NCBI RefSeq assembly: GCF_041381155.1
Contig: NC_091142.1
Span: 40,907,604 to 40,971,603 of the forward strand
Source: Argopecten irradians
Lineage: Eukaryota > Mollusca > Bivalvia > Pectinida > Pectinidae
Direction: 5' to 3'
DNA: 64,000 nucleotides
Of this stretch, positions 1-13,529 are shown one piece after another; the stretch's first letter is position 1; every line of letters begins with the position of its first letter. The notes below the pieces were generated by a model, which saw only the letters and a program-made list of their open reading frames with translations, was not told the origin of the DNA and searched no databases. A program made the position numbers and the translations under genes.

Positions 1-3000
1 TTACACTGACGGAGCTAACTGATCATTTAAGGTATGTATTTACATGACGAGCTACTGACATTAAGGTAGTATTTACTGACGGAGCTAACTGACATTTAAG
101 GTATGGTATTTACACTGACGGAGCTAACTGATCATTTAAGGTATTGTATTTACACTGACGGAGCTAACTGACATTTAAGGTATGATATTTACACTGACGG
201 AGCTAACTGACCATTTAAGGTATGTATTTACACTGACGGAGCTAACTGACCATTTAAGGTATGATATTTACACTGACGGAGCTAACTGACATTTAAGGTA
301 TGGTATTTACATGACGGAGCTAACTGACCATTTAAGGTATGTATTTACACTGACGGAGCTAACTGACCATTTAGGATGGTTTTACATGACGGAGCTAACT
401 ATTTATTTACATGACGGAGCTAACTGACCATTTAAGGTATGATATTTACACTGACGAGCTAACTGACCATTTAAGGTATGGTATTTACACTGACGGAGCT
501 AACTGACCATTTAAGGTATGGTATTTACACGACGGAGCTAACTGACCATTTAAGGTATGGTATTTACACTGACGGAGCTAACTGACATTTAAGGTATGAT
601 ATTTACACTGACGGAGCTAACTGACCATTTAAGGTATGGTATTTACATGACGAGCTATGACATTTAAGGTATGTATTACAGACGGAGCTAACTGACCATT
701 TAAGGTATGGTATTTACACTGACGGAGCTAACTGATCATTTAAGGTATGGTATTTACACTGACGGAGCTAACTGACCATTTAAGGTATGATATTTACACT
801 GACGGAGCTAACTGACCATTTAAGGTATGTATTTACACTGACGGAGCTAACTGACCATTTAAGGTATGTATTTACACTGACGGAGCTAACTGACCATTTA
901 GGTATGATATTTACAGACGGAGCTTACTGACATTTAAGGTATGGTATTTACACTGACGGAGCTAACTGACCATTTAAGGTAGGTATATTTACACTGACGG
1001 AGCTAACTGACCATTTAAGGTATGTATTTACACTGACGGAGCTAACTGATCATTTAAGGTATTGTATTTACACTGACGGAGCTAACTGACCATTTAAGGT
1101 ATGGTATTTACACTGACGGAGCTAACTGACCATTTAAGGTATTTGACGATATTTACAGTTGACTGGAGCTAACTGACCATTTAAGGTATGATATTTACAC
1201 TGACGGAGCTACAACTGATCATTTACAGGTATGGTATTTACACAGGACGGAGCTAACTGATCATTTAAGGTATGGTATTTACACTGACGGAGCTAACTGA
1301 CTATTTAAGGTATGATATTTACACTGACAGAGCTAACTGACCATTTAAGAGATGATATTTACACTGACGGAGCTAACTGACCATTTAAGGTATGGTATTT
1401 ACACTGACGGAGCTAACTGATCATTTAAGGTATGGTATTTACACTGACGGAGCTAACTGACCATTTAAGGTATGATATTTACACTGACGGAGCTAACTGA
1501 CCATTTAAGGTATGGTATTTACAGTGACGGAGCTAACTGATCATTTAAGGTATGGTATTTACACTGACGGAGCTAACTGACCATTTAAGGTATGATATTT
1601 ACACTGACGGAGCTAACTGACCATTTAAGGTATGATATTTACACTGACGGAGCTAACTGTCCATTTAAGGTATGGTATTTACACTGACGGAGCTAACTGA
1701 CCATTTAAGGTATGATATTTACACTGACGGAGCTAACTGACCATTTAAGGTATGGTATTTACACTGACGGAGCTAACTGATCATTTAAGGTATGGTATTT
1801 ACACTGACGGAGCTAACTGACCATTTAAGGTATGGTATTTACACTGACGGAGCTAACTGACCATTTAAGGTATGATATTTACACTGACGGAGCTAACTGA
1901 CCATTTAAGGTATGTATTTACACTGACGGAGCTAACTGACCATTTAAGGTATGGTATTTACACTGACGGAGCTAACTGATCCATTTAAGGTATGGTATTT
2001 ACACAGACGGAGCTAACTGATTTAAGGTAGGTATTTACACTGACGGAGCTAACTGACATTTAAGGTATGATATTTACACTGACGGAGCTAACTGACCATT
2101 TAAGGTATGTATTTACACTGACGGAGCTAACTGACCATTTAAGGTATGGTATTTACACTGACGGAGCTAACTGATCATTTAAGGTATGGTATTTACACTG
2201 ACGGAGCTAACTGACCATTTAAGGTATGATATTTACACAGACGGAGCTTACTGATCATTTAAGGTATGGTATTTACATGACGGAGCTAACTGATCATTTA
2301 AGGTATGGTATTTACACAGACGGAGCTAACTGACCATTTAAGGTATGATATTTACAGTGACGGAGCTTACTGATCATTTAAGGTATGTATTTACACTGAC
2401 GGAGCTAACTGATCATTTAAGGTATGAGGTATTTACACAGACGGAGCTAACTGGCCATTTAAGGTATGGTATTTACACTGACGGAGCTAACTGACCATTT
2501 AAGGTATGGTATTTACACTGACGGAGCTAACTGACCATTTAAGGTATGATATTTACACTGACGGAGCTAACTGACCATTTAAGGTATGATATTTACACTG
2601 ACGGAGCTAACTGACCATTTAAGGTATGGTATTTACACTGACGGAGCTAACTGACCATTTAAGGTATGATATTTACAGTGACGGAGCTTACTGATCATTT
2701 AAGGTATTGTATTTACATTGACGGAGCTTACTGATCATTTAAGGTATGGTATTTACACTGACGGAGCTAAATGTCCATTTAAGGTATGGTATTTACACTG
2801 ACGGAGCTAACTGTCCATTTAAGGTATGGTATTTACACTGACGGAGCTAACTGACATTTAAGGTATGATATTTACACTGACGGAGCTAACTGACCATTTA
2901 AGGTATGATATTTACACTGACGGAGCTAACTGTCCATTTAAGGTATGGTATTTACACTGACGGAGCTAACTGACTATTTAAGGTATGATATTTACACTGA

Positions 3001-4945
3001 CAGAGCTAACTGACCATTTAAGGTATGGTATTTACACTGACGGAGCTAACTGACCATTTAAGGTATGATATTTACACTGACGGAGCTAACTGACCATTTA
3101 AGGTATTGTATTTACACTGACGGAGCTAACTGACCATTTAAGGTATGATATTTACACTGACGGAGCTAACTGTCCATTTAAGGTATGGTATTTACACACT
3201 GACGGAGCTAACTGTCCATTTAAGGTATGATATTTACACTGACGGAGCTAACTGTCCATTTAAGGTATGATATTTACACTGACGGAGCTAACTGTCCATT
3301 TAAGGTATGGTATTTACACTGACGGAGCTAACTGTCCATTTAGGTATGGTATTTACACTGACGGAGCTAACTGTCCATTTAAGGTATTGTATTTACACTG
3401 ACGGAGCTAACTGACCATTTAAGGTATGATATTTACACTGACGGAGCTAACTGACCATTTAAGGTATGGTATTTACACTGACGGAGCTAACTGACCATTT
3501 AAGGTATGGTATTTACAGTGACGGAGCTTACTGATCATTTAAGGTATTGTATTTACACAGACGGAGCTAACTGACCATTTAAGGTATGATATTTACAGTG
3601 ACGGAGCTTACTGATCATTTAAGGTATTGTATTTACACTGACGGAGCTAACTGATCATTTAAGGTATGGTATTTACACAGACGGAGCTAACTGGCCATTT
3701 ATGGTATGGTATTTACACTGACGGAGCTAACTGACTATTTAAGGTATGATATTTACACAGAGCTAACTGACCATTTATGAGATGATATTTACACTGACGG
3801 AGCTAACTGACCATTTAAGGTATGGTATTTACACAGACGGAGCTAACTGATCATTTAAGGTATGGTATTTACACTGACGGAGCTAACTGACCATTTAAGG
3901 TATGATATTTACAGTGACGGAGCTTACTGATCATTTAAGGTATTGTATTTACACTGACGGAGCTAACTGATCATTTAAGGTATGGTATTTACACTGACGG
4001 AGCTAAATGTCCATTTAAGGTATGGTATTTACACTGACGGAGCTAACTGTCCATTCAAGGTATGGTATTTACACTGACGGAGCTAACTGACTATTTAAGG
4101 TATGATATTTACACTGACAGAGCTAACTGACCATTTAAGAGATGATATTTACACTGACGGAGCTAACTGTCCATTTAAGGTATTGTATTTACACTGACGG
4201 AGCTAACTGACCATTTAAGGTATGATATTTACACTGACGGAGCTAACTGTCCATTTAAGGTATTGTATTTACACTGACGGAGCTAACTGACCATTTAAGG
4301 TATGATATTTACACTGACGGAGCTAACTGACCATTTAAGGTATTGTATTTACACTGACGGAGCTAACTGTCCATTTAAGGTATGATATTTACACTGACGG
4401 AGCTAACTGTCCATTTCAGGTATGATATTGACGGAGCTAACTGTCCATTTAAGGTATGATATTTACACTGACGGAGCTAACTGTCCATTTAAGGTATGAT
4501 ATTTACACTGACGGAGCTAACTGTCCATTTAAGGTATGATATTTACACTGACGGAGCTAACTGTCCATTTAAGGTATGGTATTTACACTGACGGAGCTAA
4601 CTGTCCATTTCAGGTATTGTATTTACACTGACGGAGCTAACTGTCCATTTAAGGTATTGTATTTACACTGACGGAGCTAACTGACCATTTAAGGTATGAT
4701 ATTTACACTGAGGGAGCTAACTGACCATTTAAGGTATGGTATTTGCACTGACGGAGCTAACTGACCATTTTAGGTATGGTATTTACACAGACGGAGCTAA
4801 CTGACCATTTTAGGTATGGTATTTACACTGACGGAGCTAACAGACCATTTAAGGTATGGTTTTTACACTGACGGAGCTAACTGACCATTTAAGGTATGGT
4901 ATTTACACTGACGGAGCTAACTGTCAATTTGAGGTATGGTATTTA
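1..4945. repeat. 40-bp tandem satellite, about 120 copies
   Basis: The unit is a head-to-tail 40-mer containing the core TTTACACTGACGGAGCTAAC. The array begins before the window and stops exactly where a TIR element starts. Units differ mainly at the bases after AAGGTATG (GT, AT or one base missing) and at GACC/GATC/GTCC. The first 1.2 kb has many one- to four-base indels within units, while later units are regular; this could be older sequence at the array edge or base-calling error. No gene is supported in it. Confidence 0.97.
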
Positions 4946-6177
4946 ATGCTAGGTTTACACTATGTTCCCGGCGGCCATGGCAGCCCCGTTTCAGACCACT
5001 GTGGATAAAACTTGGTGACCGCAAGACAACGTGAGACAACGCAGAATGACGTGATAGACAAACTTGAGCGGTCGTGATTATCGATGTTGCCGTGCTAGAA
5101 TTTTCAACTGTCAAAAAATTTGCCACGGCAGTCAATGTACAGATGGTGAACGCCACAGGACGTAATAAAACGAGATTGACGTAACAAAACGTAGCAGTGC
5201 GTACATGGCCGTAACAAAACTTCCAGCCGGTCCGTGGTGGAACGGGCAGCAATCACGTTCCCCGGAATCTCACAGTGATTTCAAGTTTTGTTACGTTCTG
5301 CTGCGTTTTTTCCACGTTTTATCACGGTTGATTCAGATTGGCTGCACGTTTTTTTGCCGTTTTATTCAGGTTTGTCAAGGTTTTGACTGCAAGCCAAGGT
5401 GGATGATAACCGTTTTGATGCGTTCTGTCAAGGCACATCACGGCTTGTAGCGGTTGAAAGCCCGACGTGATACGGCTTGTTACGTCTTATTACGGTCTTA
5501 CGTTGCAAGCAATATATGATGGAGTATCATTGCCTGGCCTGGTACATATTCGCTACTTCATGGAATTATTTGTATAAATAAATAGAAATAGTCATTATCA
5601 AACAAACTTAAAATATCAAATTATACCAAACTATTATTGCAGAAGGCAGATTAAGTGAGAACACTTACAGAAAAAACAATTGTATATAAACACTTGGCTA
5701 AATAATTATATATCTATACCAAATATAGTTAATATTTTAATTCTTTTAACGCATTTTGTAACCAAAACGTGTTTGAAATGACATATTCGGCAATATATAT
5801 TGTTTCATTTGCTCCAAAAAAGACCGGCATCAGACTTTTATCCATAGTAAGCCTTGGCGGACCGTGAAAAACGTATCGGAGCTTGATCAAAACGTGTAAA
5901 ACGTAGCAGACCTCATCAGATCGTAACAGGCCTAGAGAGAACGTAGTGGTATCCTTGATAGACTGTGGCAAAGCCGTAGTGTACCTTTAACGTCCGGGAA
6001 CAACACTTCCCCTATATCCACGGTCCATCACGTTATCCGTAAAAGACCGTGACAAAACTTCAAAAGACCTAGCTCAACTTGAATACAGAGACAAAAATAG
6101 CCAAAATTCCACGGCGCACAACGCTCCGGGCAAACGGGGCGACCGTGCTCGCCGGGAACATAGTGTTAACCTAGCAT
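4946..6177. mobile_element. Non-autonomous TIR DNA transposon, 1.2 kb
   Basis: The two ends are inverted copies. The left begins ATGCTAGGTTTACACTATG and the right, read on the minus strand, begins ATGCTAGGTTAACACTATG; similarity continues through TTCCCGGCG and CCCCGTTT. Both arms are packed with short motifs of the type ACGTAACAAAACG and CGTGATAC, as expected for subterminal transposase-binding repeats, while the centre (about 5520-5760) is AT-rich. No transposase is recognisable; the short open frames inside look like chance. I could not find a convincing target-site duplication. Superfamily unknown. Confidence 0.8.
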
Positions 6178-6366
6178 CTAACCAATACATTAGCTATGTG
6201 TGTCATTATTGTTTTTATATTCAATGTCAGTTATGCCTCTTTGAAATTATTGTAATTTGAAATGTGAATTTATAAAATTCAGTTTCCGATGTTTTGAACA
6301 GCTTAGAACTGTGTCCCAACATTTGGAAATCAATACCACATGAAGCGTTCCGAGAGAAAAGTGAAC

Positions 6367-7463
6367 ATGGCGGTGACGGTTAAAGTAAGTGAGCTACACG
6401 ATGTTTAAATGGAGTTTCTACAAAGTACGGGTCATGACACCTCCAAAGGAGATTGTCGATGAACACAGTTATGGGTACTGTTTACCACCACAAGCGTTGA
6501 TTTTGTGATTTTGGCTTGGTTTTTGAGGTACCCATTAGAGCCTAGACGACATTTCGACCGGACAGGGAAATGTCTACCTAGCGTATTTTTCGTAAATTTC
6601 CCGATTCATCAAGCCATAACTTCGTCAATACTTGACCAATTTTGTTCATCAAGCACTCAATGGAAAGATAAATTATGCCTCTTTAAGGTAAGATATCCGT
6701 CAATGTTGTATAGAACCCATTTATTAAAATAATCACGGTTTTAAAAAAATAGGTCCGTTTTTCTCGATCGCCGAGTTCATACCCTTGATACTATAATATA
6801 TATATATATGTATACTGTTAGTTTTAAAAAATCGTGCCAGGTCCCTGTGAATTGGATTTTTTTTTTGCTGTTATGTTTTATCCATTGTTATTGTTGTTCT
6901 ATTCATATTCTCTTGATTCGTTTATTTAAGGAGGCGCAGCAGTTTAATAGGAATTTGCATAAATATTTAATGAGTAAATACCGAAAATAATCTGATTAGG
7001 TATTAATTGATACTAGCGACACTGTAAGTTAACGTATCATTGTATCAAGACATATAAAAATGTAATGGGCAAGTGTTAAAATGTCCAATTTCCACGGGTA
7101 GAACTTTTATATATACGAATTATGAAACATGCTTTGCCCTTAAATATAATTGGAATTGTTTAATTAAGTTAATTAAGACACACAATGTAATCTTCACCGA
7201 ATCCAATAACTTCAATATAACGTTATAACAATTAAAACTTATAGGTTATAGCATTATAAAACAGTGCATAGTGTAGTTGATATCAATATTTTATCATGGT
7301 AGTTAGAAAGAAGTTCATGTTTTTATTTCAGACAATCAGAACTATACATGATATATCGAATTTATTATTTTGTGAATCTGTGGCAGGGAAAACGTGGACG
7401 ATACATGAGTTGTGTTGGCTTTGTTATCAACTCTGCTGTGCTGTGTTTGTATCACAGGTGTAA
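6367..7463 (+). CDS. Possible small two-exon gene or first exons of an unrecognised gene
   Basis: A start in good context (GAACATGGCGG) is followed by six codons, MAVTVK, and a strong donor GTAAGTGAG at 6385. The next plausible acceptor, TTTTATTTCAG, ends at 7331; the sequence after it stays open in phase 0 for 42 codons (7332-7457), then reaches a stop two codons later (7461-7463), giving 49 residues. The predicted exon has seven cysteines and contains VAGKTWTIHE. I do not recognise it. The stop lies in a local direct duplication, so the true exon may end at 7457 or the whole model may be chance. Confidence 0.2.
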
Positions 7464-7526
7464 CTAGGCCCTGTAGTGTATAGGCTGTCTTTATATCACA
7501 GACCTGTACAACTAGGCCCTGTAGTG
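7440..7526. repeat. Short imperfect direct duplication
   Basis: Two adjacent copies of about 40 bp share TATCACAG and AACTAGGCCCTGTAGTG. It is a local tandem duplication with no coding meaning seen. Confidence 0.6.
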
Positions 7527-9315
7527 ACGGAGACGCTTTGGCTCTGGGAGTACGTGGGTGTATGAAGTTCCCACGCTAGTTACCTAATCAGTTCGTTTAA
7601 AATTACTTTACAAGAAAAAATATGTGTCTTTTAACAAAAAAATCCAATAAATATTTTACTTTTGATTTTTGAATTCATAATCTTAATTGAAAACTTAAAT
7701 GGATACTATGACATTTTAACGATGATCTTGTAGATCAGTTTTCTTGTAACGATCATTTGTATGGACTTAAATACTGGTATTTATTTTAACGGCTCATAAA
7801 GAAAAAATGGAAAATGTAATTTTGCTTTTTTTCAAGTAAATCTTTTAAAAATATTCTAATTATTTGTATTTAAAAGTCACTTAAACCTTATGTTTAACTA
7901 AACGGACGGTCTGTGACCCGACCATTTAGACACATTTTCATCACCGGCTATTCCGTAAAACATCTTAACTGATCAGTTCAATGATTTTGACTTCAGACAA
8001 CCCGTCCTGTATCTGGTGACGGTACGACTCAGAATAGTTTTGTGTACATTTAGCCTTCAAGACAGGGAATTGATATAAAATCACCAATGTTTGCAAATGT
8101 AAAAGACTCGTTTCACACTGATTTCAGATACTAAATCTTTTATCTCCACTTGATAAACTTGATGTTAAAGTCGACCCATTTTTGTTGGTTTTGTATTTCT
8201 TCTAAACATGTTTTTGTCGTTTTGTGTGTGTGTTCTTTTTCGTCATTTCCAAGGATGAACTTAGTTTCAATTAGCTTTACTTAACAGAGATTGTCCACCA
8301 TATCAATCAGCTGCATGTTTTTATTACCTTGTTTATGTAAAGATCAGGTATGCAAACAGAAAGTTAGATACATAGAGACTGGAAACTCAGATCGGAACTA
8401 GGACCCCTATAATGTGAATACGTTTATTTTTAAATATAGGAGGATAACTTTGTTATGTAATCACATTTCACCAATTAAGGATGGAAAATATTTTGGTTGA
8501 TATAATAATAAAAATGCACTTCCAATTGCTTATTTTCTATTTCAGCAAATATAGTATTTAAACATCTTAACCGAGAGAAAAACAATCTGGCCATGTTAAA
8601 CGAAAATATATATGTAACGTTTAAATGTAGGCAAACATGCTTGTTTTAAGTAATATAATTAAACGAAGTTAGCCAAGAAAACTGCTTATAAATAGGAGGC
8701 TTTAACACCAGAAAAGTCAAAGGAGTTTCCAATACATATATATTTATGTTTTTGGTAAATTAATTAACTATAAAATGAATTCCGCGTATTTGCATCCATT
8801 TCTGGTGACACATTTCATTTGTTTTTATAATTTTTCTTAGTTATGAGCTTTGTGTTTAGACAAATTTTATAAAGTCACTTGTAGTTATGAGTTATATGGA
8901 GCTGATAATTCTAATGTTATAATTATAATACATATGTCAAATCCTTATATATTAACTTTTGCTATTAAGAAACAATTCTTGACTTCTATAATCAAGGAAA
9001 ATAAAAAAAGATATATATGCCAAGAATGACAATTGAACGTAAATCGAATCCAATTTTAAGAAGAATGTGTTTTATTGTTGAAATATGATTTGCAACAAAA
9101 AATTTGGAAACAATGAAGAAATTAACATCAACATGACAAATATATGACAAAACATGGGGTAGCGAAAAAAAACCCATGTGAATCAGGATTGGGTTTGACA
9201 ATGTTCGAATTTGTTAAAAATAAAATCTTCACCTCTGGTGCCTTGTAGTCACTTAATGAATAAAAATGTAAATCATTCGCAAAAAATACACGAAAGCAAC
9301 ATTGAATGCTCATCT

Positions 9316-9321
9316 TTTATT
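9316..9321 (-). terminator. Poly(A) signal of the abductin-like gene
   Basis: AATAAA on the minus strand, 44 bases after the stop codon at 9365. It is the first canonical hexamer downstream of the last exon. Confidence 0.65.
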
Positions 9322-9364
9322 GTCTACATCAACAAACCAAAAGTCACTGAAGAATTCCAATTCC

Positions 9365-11084
9365 TTAATATCCACCACCTGAAAAAGTAAAATAGAGATG
9401 TGGGATGATGTATCATAATATATATTTTTTTTCGTAACAAAAAACAGTTGTAAAAAATAAAGAGAATATCGATATTTAGTTGAACTTGAACAAAAAGATT
9501 GAAATATACATTTATTTCTTCATGTAATACTCACTTCCGCTGCTGCCGCCTCCCATGCCGCCACTTCCACCGAAGGGGCCGCCTCCCATGCCACCACTTC
9601 CTCCGAATGGACCACCTCCCATGCCACCGTCCATGCCTCCTTTGCCGCCTCCCATACCGCCACTTCCTCCGAATGGACCGCCGCCCATGCCACCGCTTCC
9701 TCCGAAGGGACCACCTCCCATGCCGCCGCCCATGCCTCCTTTACCGCCTCCCATACCACCACTTCCTCCGAATGGACCGCCGCCCATGCCACCGCTTCCT
9801 CCGAAGGGACCACCTCCCATGCCGCCGCTCATGCCTCCTTTGCCGCCTCCCATGCCGCCACTTCCTCCGAATGGACCGCCTCCCATTCCTCCGAAGGGAC
9901 CACCTCCCATGCCACCGCCCATGCCTCCTTTACCGCCTCCCATGCCGCCACTTCCTCCGAATGGACCGCCGCCAATGCCGCCACTTCCTCCGAACGGACC
10001 ACCTCCCATGCTGCCGCCCATGCCTCCTTTGCCGCCTCCCATACCGCCACTTCCTCCGAATGGACCGCCGCTCATGCCGCCGCTTCCACCGAAGGGACCA
10101 CCTCCCATGCCGCCGCTCATGCCTCCTTTGCCGCCTCCCATGCCGCCACTTCCTCCGAATGGACCACCGCCCATTCCTCCGAAGGGACCACCTCCCATGC
10201 CACCGCCCATGCCTCCTTTACCACCTCCCATACCGCCACTTCCTCCGAATGGACCACCGCCCATGCCGCCGCTTCCTCCAAAGGGACCACCTCCCATGCC
10301 ACCGCCTATGCCTCCTTTACTGCCTCCCATACCGCCACTTCCTCCGAATGGACCACCGCCCATGCCGCCGCTTCCTCCGAAGGGGCCACCTCCCATGCCA
10401 CTGCCCATACCTCCTTTACCGCCTCCCATACCGCCACTTCCTCCGAATGGACCACCGCCCATGCCGCCGCTTCCTCCGAAGGGACCACCTCCCATGCCGC
10501 CGCCCATGCCTCCTTTACCGCCTCCTATTCCGCCACTTCCTCCAATCCCCCCGAATGGACCGCCTCCCATTCCTCCGAATGGACCGCCTCCCATGCCACC
10601 GCCCATGCCTCCTTTACCGCCTCCCACACCGCTCATACCACCAGAAGGACCGCCTCCCATTACACTCGTGCCGCTGAAGGGCCCACCTACCATGCTTCCC
10701 GAACCACCGCCATATGTACCTATAATGTTAACAATTGTCATCTAAGCATTGAACTAAAACGAATGCTTCAGAAATCCGTTCGCATTCTCATCGTTATGGA
10801 TGGTTATGCAATAGAATGGGAGGTTGAAAGAGGTCAGTTTCTGCGAAAGATAGCTTTTTGAATGAAAAGATCTGAAAGTGTAAACGTTCCATCACATATT
10901 TTGTTGTTGTGGGAGTTAGAATCAAAATTATGTTGTGAAATTAAGAAGTAGTATCTTATGGTCTTAATAACTCTAAATATGAATAAATAATGGTTTTTAC
11001 AGGACGTGGTAGCAGAAGTGACATATTACCTGCGGTACTAACAACCACTATCAGGCAGGAGACTATACAGATGAAGGTATTCAT
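9365..11084 (-). CDS. Abductin-like Gly/Met-rich elastomeric secreted protein
   Basis: Three coding exons by eye: 11084-11030 (signal peptide), 10719-9535 (repeat exon) and 9378-9365 (last codons), about 417 residues. The signal is MNTFICIVSCLIVVVSTA, likely cleaved before GTYGGG. Splice sites: GCAG/GTAATA donor, ATTATAG acceptor, GGAA/GTGAGTATT donor, CTTTTTCAG acceptor; both introns are phase 1. The repeat exon carries 11 lysine-headed units of about 33 residues, built from GGPFGGSGGM and KGGMGGGM blocks. Abductin, the scallop hinge-ligament rubber, is built on a GGFGGMGGG-type decapeptide, hence the call. The mature chain has no Cys or Trp and only two Tyr, third from the N-terminus and last residue. 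Without splicing the last exon, the frame would end in EYYMKK, which is intronic. A shell-matrix glycine-rich protein is the alternative reading. Confidence 0.85.
9555..10650 (-). repeat. About 99-bp coding minisatellite in the abductin-like gene
   Basis: Eleven tandem units of roughly 99 bp (33 codons), with some 90-bp units lacking one SGG step. Period and indels are multiples of three, so the frame is kept. All long open frames on the opposite strand here (proline-rich) are shadows of this repeat. Confidence 0.9.
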
Positions 11085-11811
11085 GCTGATCAGCTGCAAC
11101 ACAAGTAAACAAAACGTATGTGTAAACAGTATGCTAAAACGTAAACAAAAAAGGGACACAGTAAAATATCTAATAACGTCTTAATTGATTATGATTAACT
11201 CTTTATTATATCAACTGAAGATAACAGTGAATAAACTGTAAATATTTGCCAGTAAGTAAAACTAAACTCGTATTAACACTCAGCGGTGGTGTTGTCAGTG
11301 TGATGTTATACACACGGAATAAGGACAACGTTATTACTATATCTAGGTTATAATTAATTATAAACTATCTATATTATATTTATTTATTTATTGTATTTCG
11401 TCTAAGAAGTGTTGATATAAGATAAATGTGACATTACAAAATGTTAATATGATGTTGAATAAGGTAAGACTGATATCTCAATTCTTAAAGCATCATCAAA
11501 TGAAGTAATGTGTATATATGCATATTTTATTTTGATAAATTTTCAGTAAGTGACAACATTTGAATTTTATAATTGATATCAATCATATTCCGCATTTGCA
11601 TGAAACAGAGTTATCTGCTCTTGATAAAAGACATTGATTGTTACGTCATACGTTTGTGTGCAACTATTATGTCATTTCTCTTAAAAAATTATTGTACTCA
11701 TAGATATATGACGTCACTACAAATATCTGCAGTCAAGATACATATTTAACTCCAAAATATGTAAATACAGATTATAATATCATACGTTACTACTTCATAA
11801 TCTATCCTTAC

Positions 11812-11892
11812 CTTATGCAGTGTGGAGACCGTTCAGCGTTAACGTTGTAAGGAGAAAGGTGGCTGATGATGACCAATAGAGGTATATTTATA
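11812..11892 (-). promoter_or_regulatory. TATA promoter and untranslated exon 1 of the abductin-like gene
   Basis: TATAAATA lies at 11892-11885 inside GGTATAAATATACC. About 70 bases downstream is a strong donor, CATAAG/GTAAGGA, ending the untranslated exon at 11812. The next exon starts at 11093 after acceptor TACTTGTGTTGCAG and holds the start codon nine bases in. The transcription start near 11860 is inferred from TATA spacing. Confidence 0.6.
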
Positions 11893-11894
11893 CC

Positions 11895-13529
11895 TGTCTA
11901 TAACGGAAGTCTGCAGAATATTCTAACTAGGGCATTTCAAAGGTCAGCTCAACAAGTATTACTGGTTATTTATTGGTGTTCATTTGACTGTAAACTGCTG
12001 ATCAGCACATTTACGGAGCCTTTGTTGCAAACGAAACATGGAATTTGCACATTTTTATGACTTCAGCTCATTCTTATAACATATCTGATACCATTTAAAT
12101 CAGGAGGCACGTAAAAGCCATATCATTTTACATTCTCTTTTATTGAAACAAAAGTTCATGAAACATGCTGAATCTGCATTCTTGTCCACATAATTCACAA
12201 ATAACATGCTCATAAATTCTACGTCTTTCTACCGTTCTTTGTACTTAAAGTTTTACGGTAGGGCGTAATAATGGCGTTAAGTTGTTTAACAAAATCACAT
12301 GTTTGGTGTGGTCTTTTGTTCTTACTCTCCACTGAATATGTCTTGTTTGACGGCAAGCATTTCTTAACAAACAACTGTTGCTGATTATGCATAATACAGT
12401 GAGGGAAAATGTAAGTATTACTATTTACCTATTATTTATTCTAATCGAACAAATATTTGTGCAAGTTTTGATAAAAGAGTAAAACAAGTTTAAACACTTC
12501 CAGAACTTATGTTATTATCGTTTTACTGTAAATACGTTAACGTATTATATCAATTTATACCTCTATACAATGTGCATAGTTTATCTTTTGATTCCGAAGA
12601 CCAAAACACTACTATTTTGTAGAGACAAAGTTTGAATATAGATCTAGTTGTGCCTTTCAGACACAATTTCCATAAATATATCTGTATGTAATTAAACTAT
12701 CTAGGATTAAAAATGAAACTACCGAGACATTTGTGAAAACGAGCATGTTTATCGGAGAAAAAGTTTGAATGAAATCGTCAAGTCAGTTGTATTTATTGGC
12801 AAATCACTTCGAAAATTTTATTTTACAGATATCGTGCAAATATACGGTAAAATAAAGCCAGTGTCGTGCAACTAGGTAAATATACATAATTATAATTTTT
12901 GTGCCAATATCAGTTGGAAAGGTATGTTACAGGTGCTTTGAGAATATTTGTTAATTAGTAAAACTTGCGGTCATTGTAAATGTTTCATTTTTTCAGGTTC
13001 AAACATTTTTGTATTGTTAACTGACTCTCTATTTAAATGTAAATAAAGTGATTTCGGCTGTTTTCACATGGCATTGCTTGACAATTGTTATAAATATACA
13101 AATCCTCAGAAACTGTTGACCGGTTTATAAATTAACTGTTGACCAGCGAGAAGCTTATGTATGCGCTTAATTGCTGACGTCATAATGAATTGGTGACGTC
13201 ATAAAGACCGGCGCTACGGACCCAAATACCTTTCGACGAAAGTCTCTCTCGTCGAAAGCTGTGAAAACTGTGCCATCTCACAGGAGGGAATCCATTCGAC
13301 TTATACTAGGACTGTTTTTATCTTGATTTTGTATTATGTATATTATGATACTATGCTATTTTAAATGAGAATTGTCAAACAGTATACCACTCAGCTACAG
13401 TGTAGAGTCCAGACATTGTATTGGCTGACGAGGATGCCTCACCTAACCTATTACTTTCCTCTTCTTGTAGTGAAAAATAATGCTATAGTTATTGATTTTA
13501 CATGCAAACTGAAACAGGACCTGAAATTT
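11895..13529. other. AT-rich intergenic DNA with a small hairpin
   Basis: No gene is supported. Near 13230-13260 an inverted repeat CTTTCGACGA ... TCGTCGAAAG forms a compact hairpin, preceded by two TGACGTCA palindromes near 13180 and 13195. Confidence 0.6.

Larger units (their letters stand above)
6178..9315. other. AT-rich intergenic DNA
   Basis: Apart from the weak two-exon candidate at 6367-7463 and the duplication at 7.45 kb, nothing supported is visible. The plus-strand open frame at 6505-6732 begins in low-complexity sequence and has no homology I can name. Confidence 0.6.

Noticed and set aside
1-4945. CRISPR-like regular repeats
   Set aside because: The whole unit repeats without unique spacers, there are no cas genes, and the context is eukaryotic.
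9499-10745. Long plus-strand Pro/Cys/Arg- and Pro/Met-rich frames
   Set aside because: Shadows of the abductin-like coding repeat on the minus strand; no signal peptide or splice structure.
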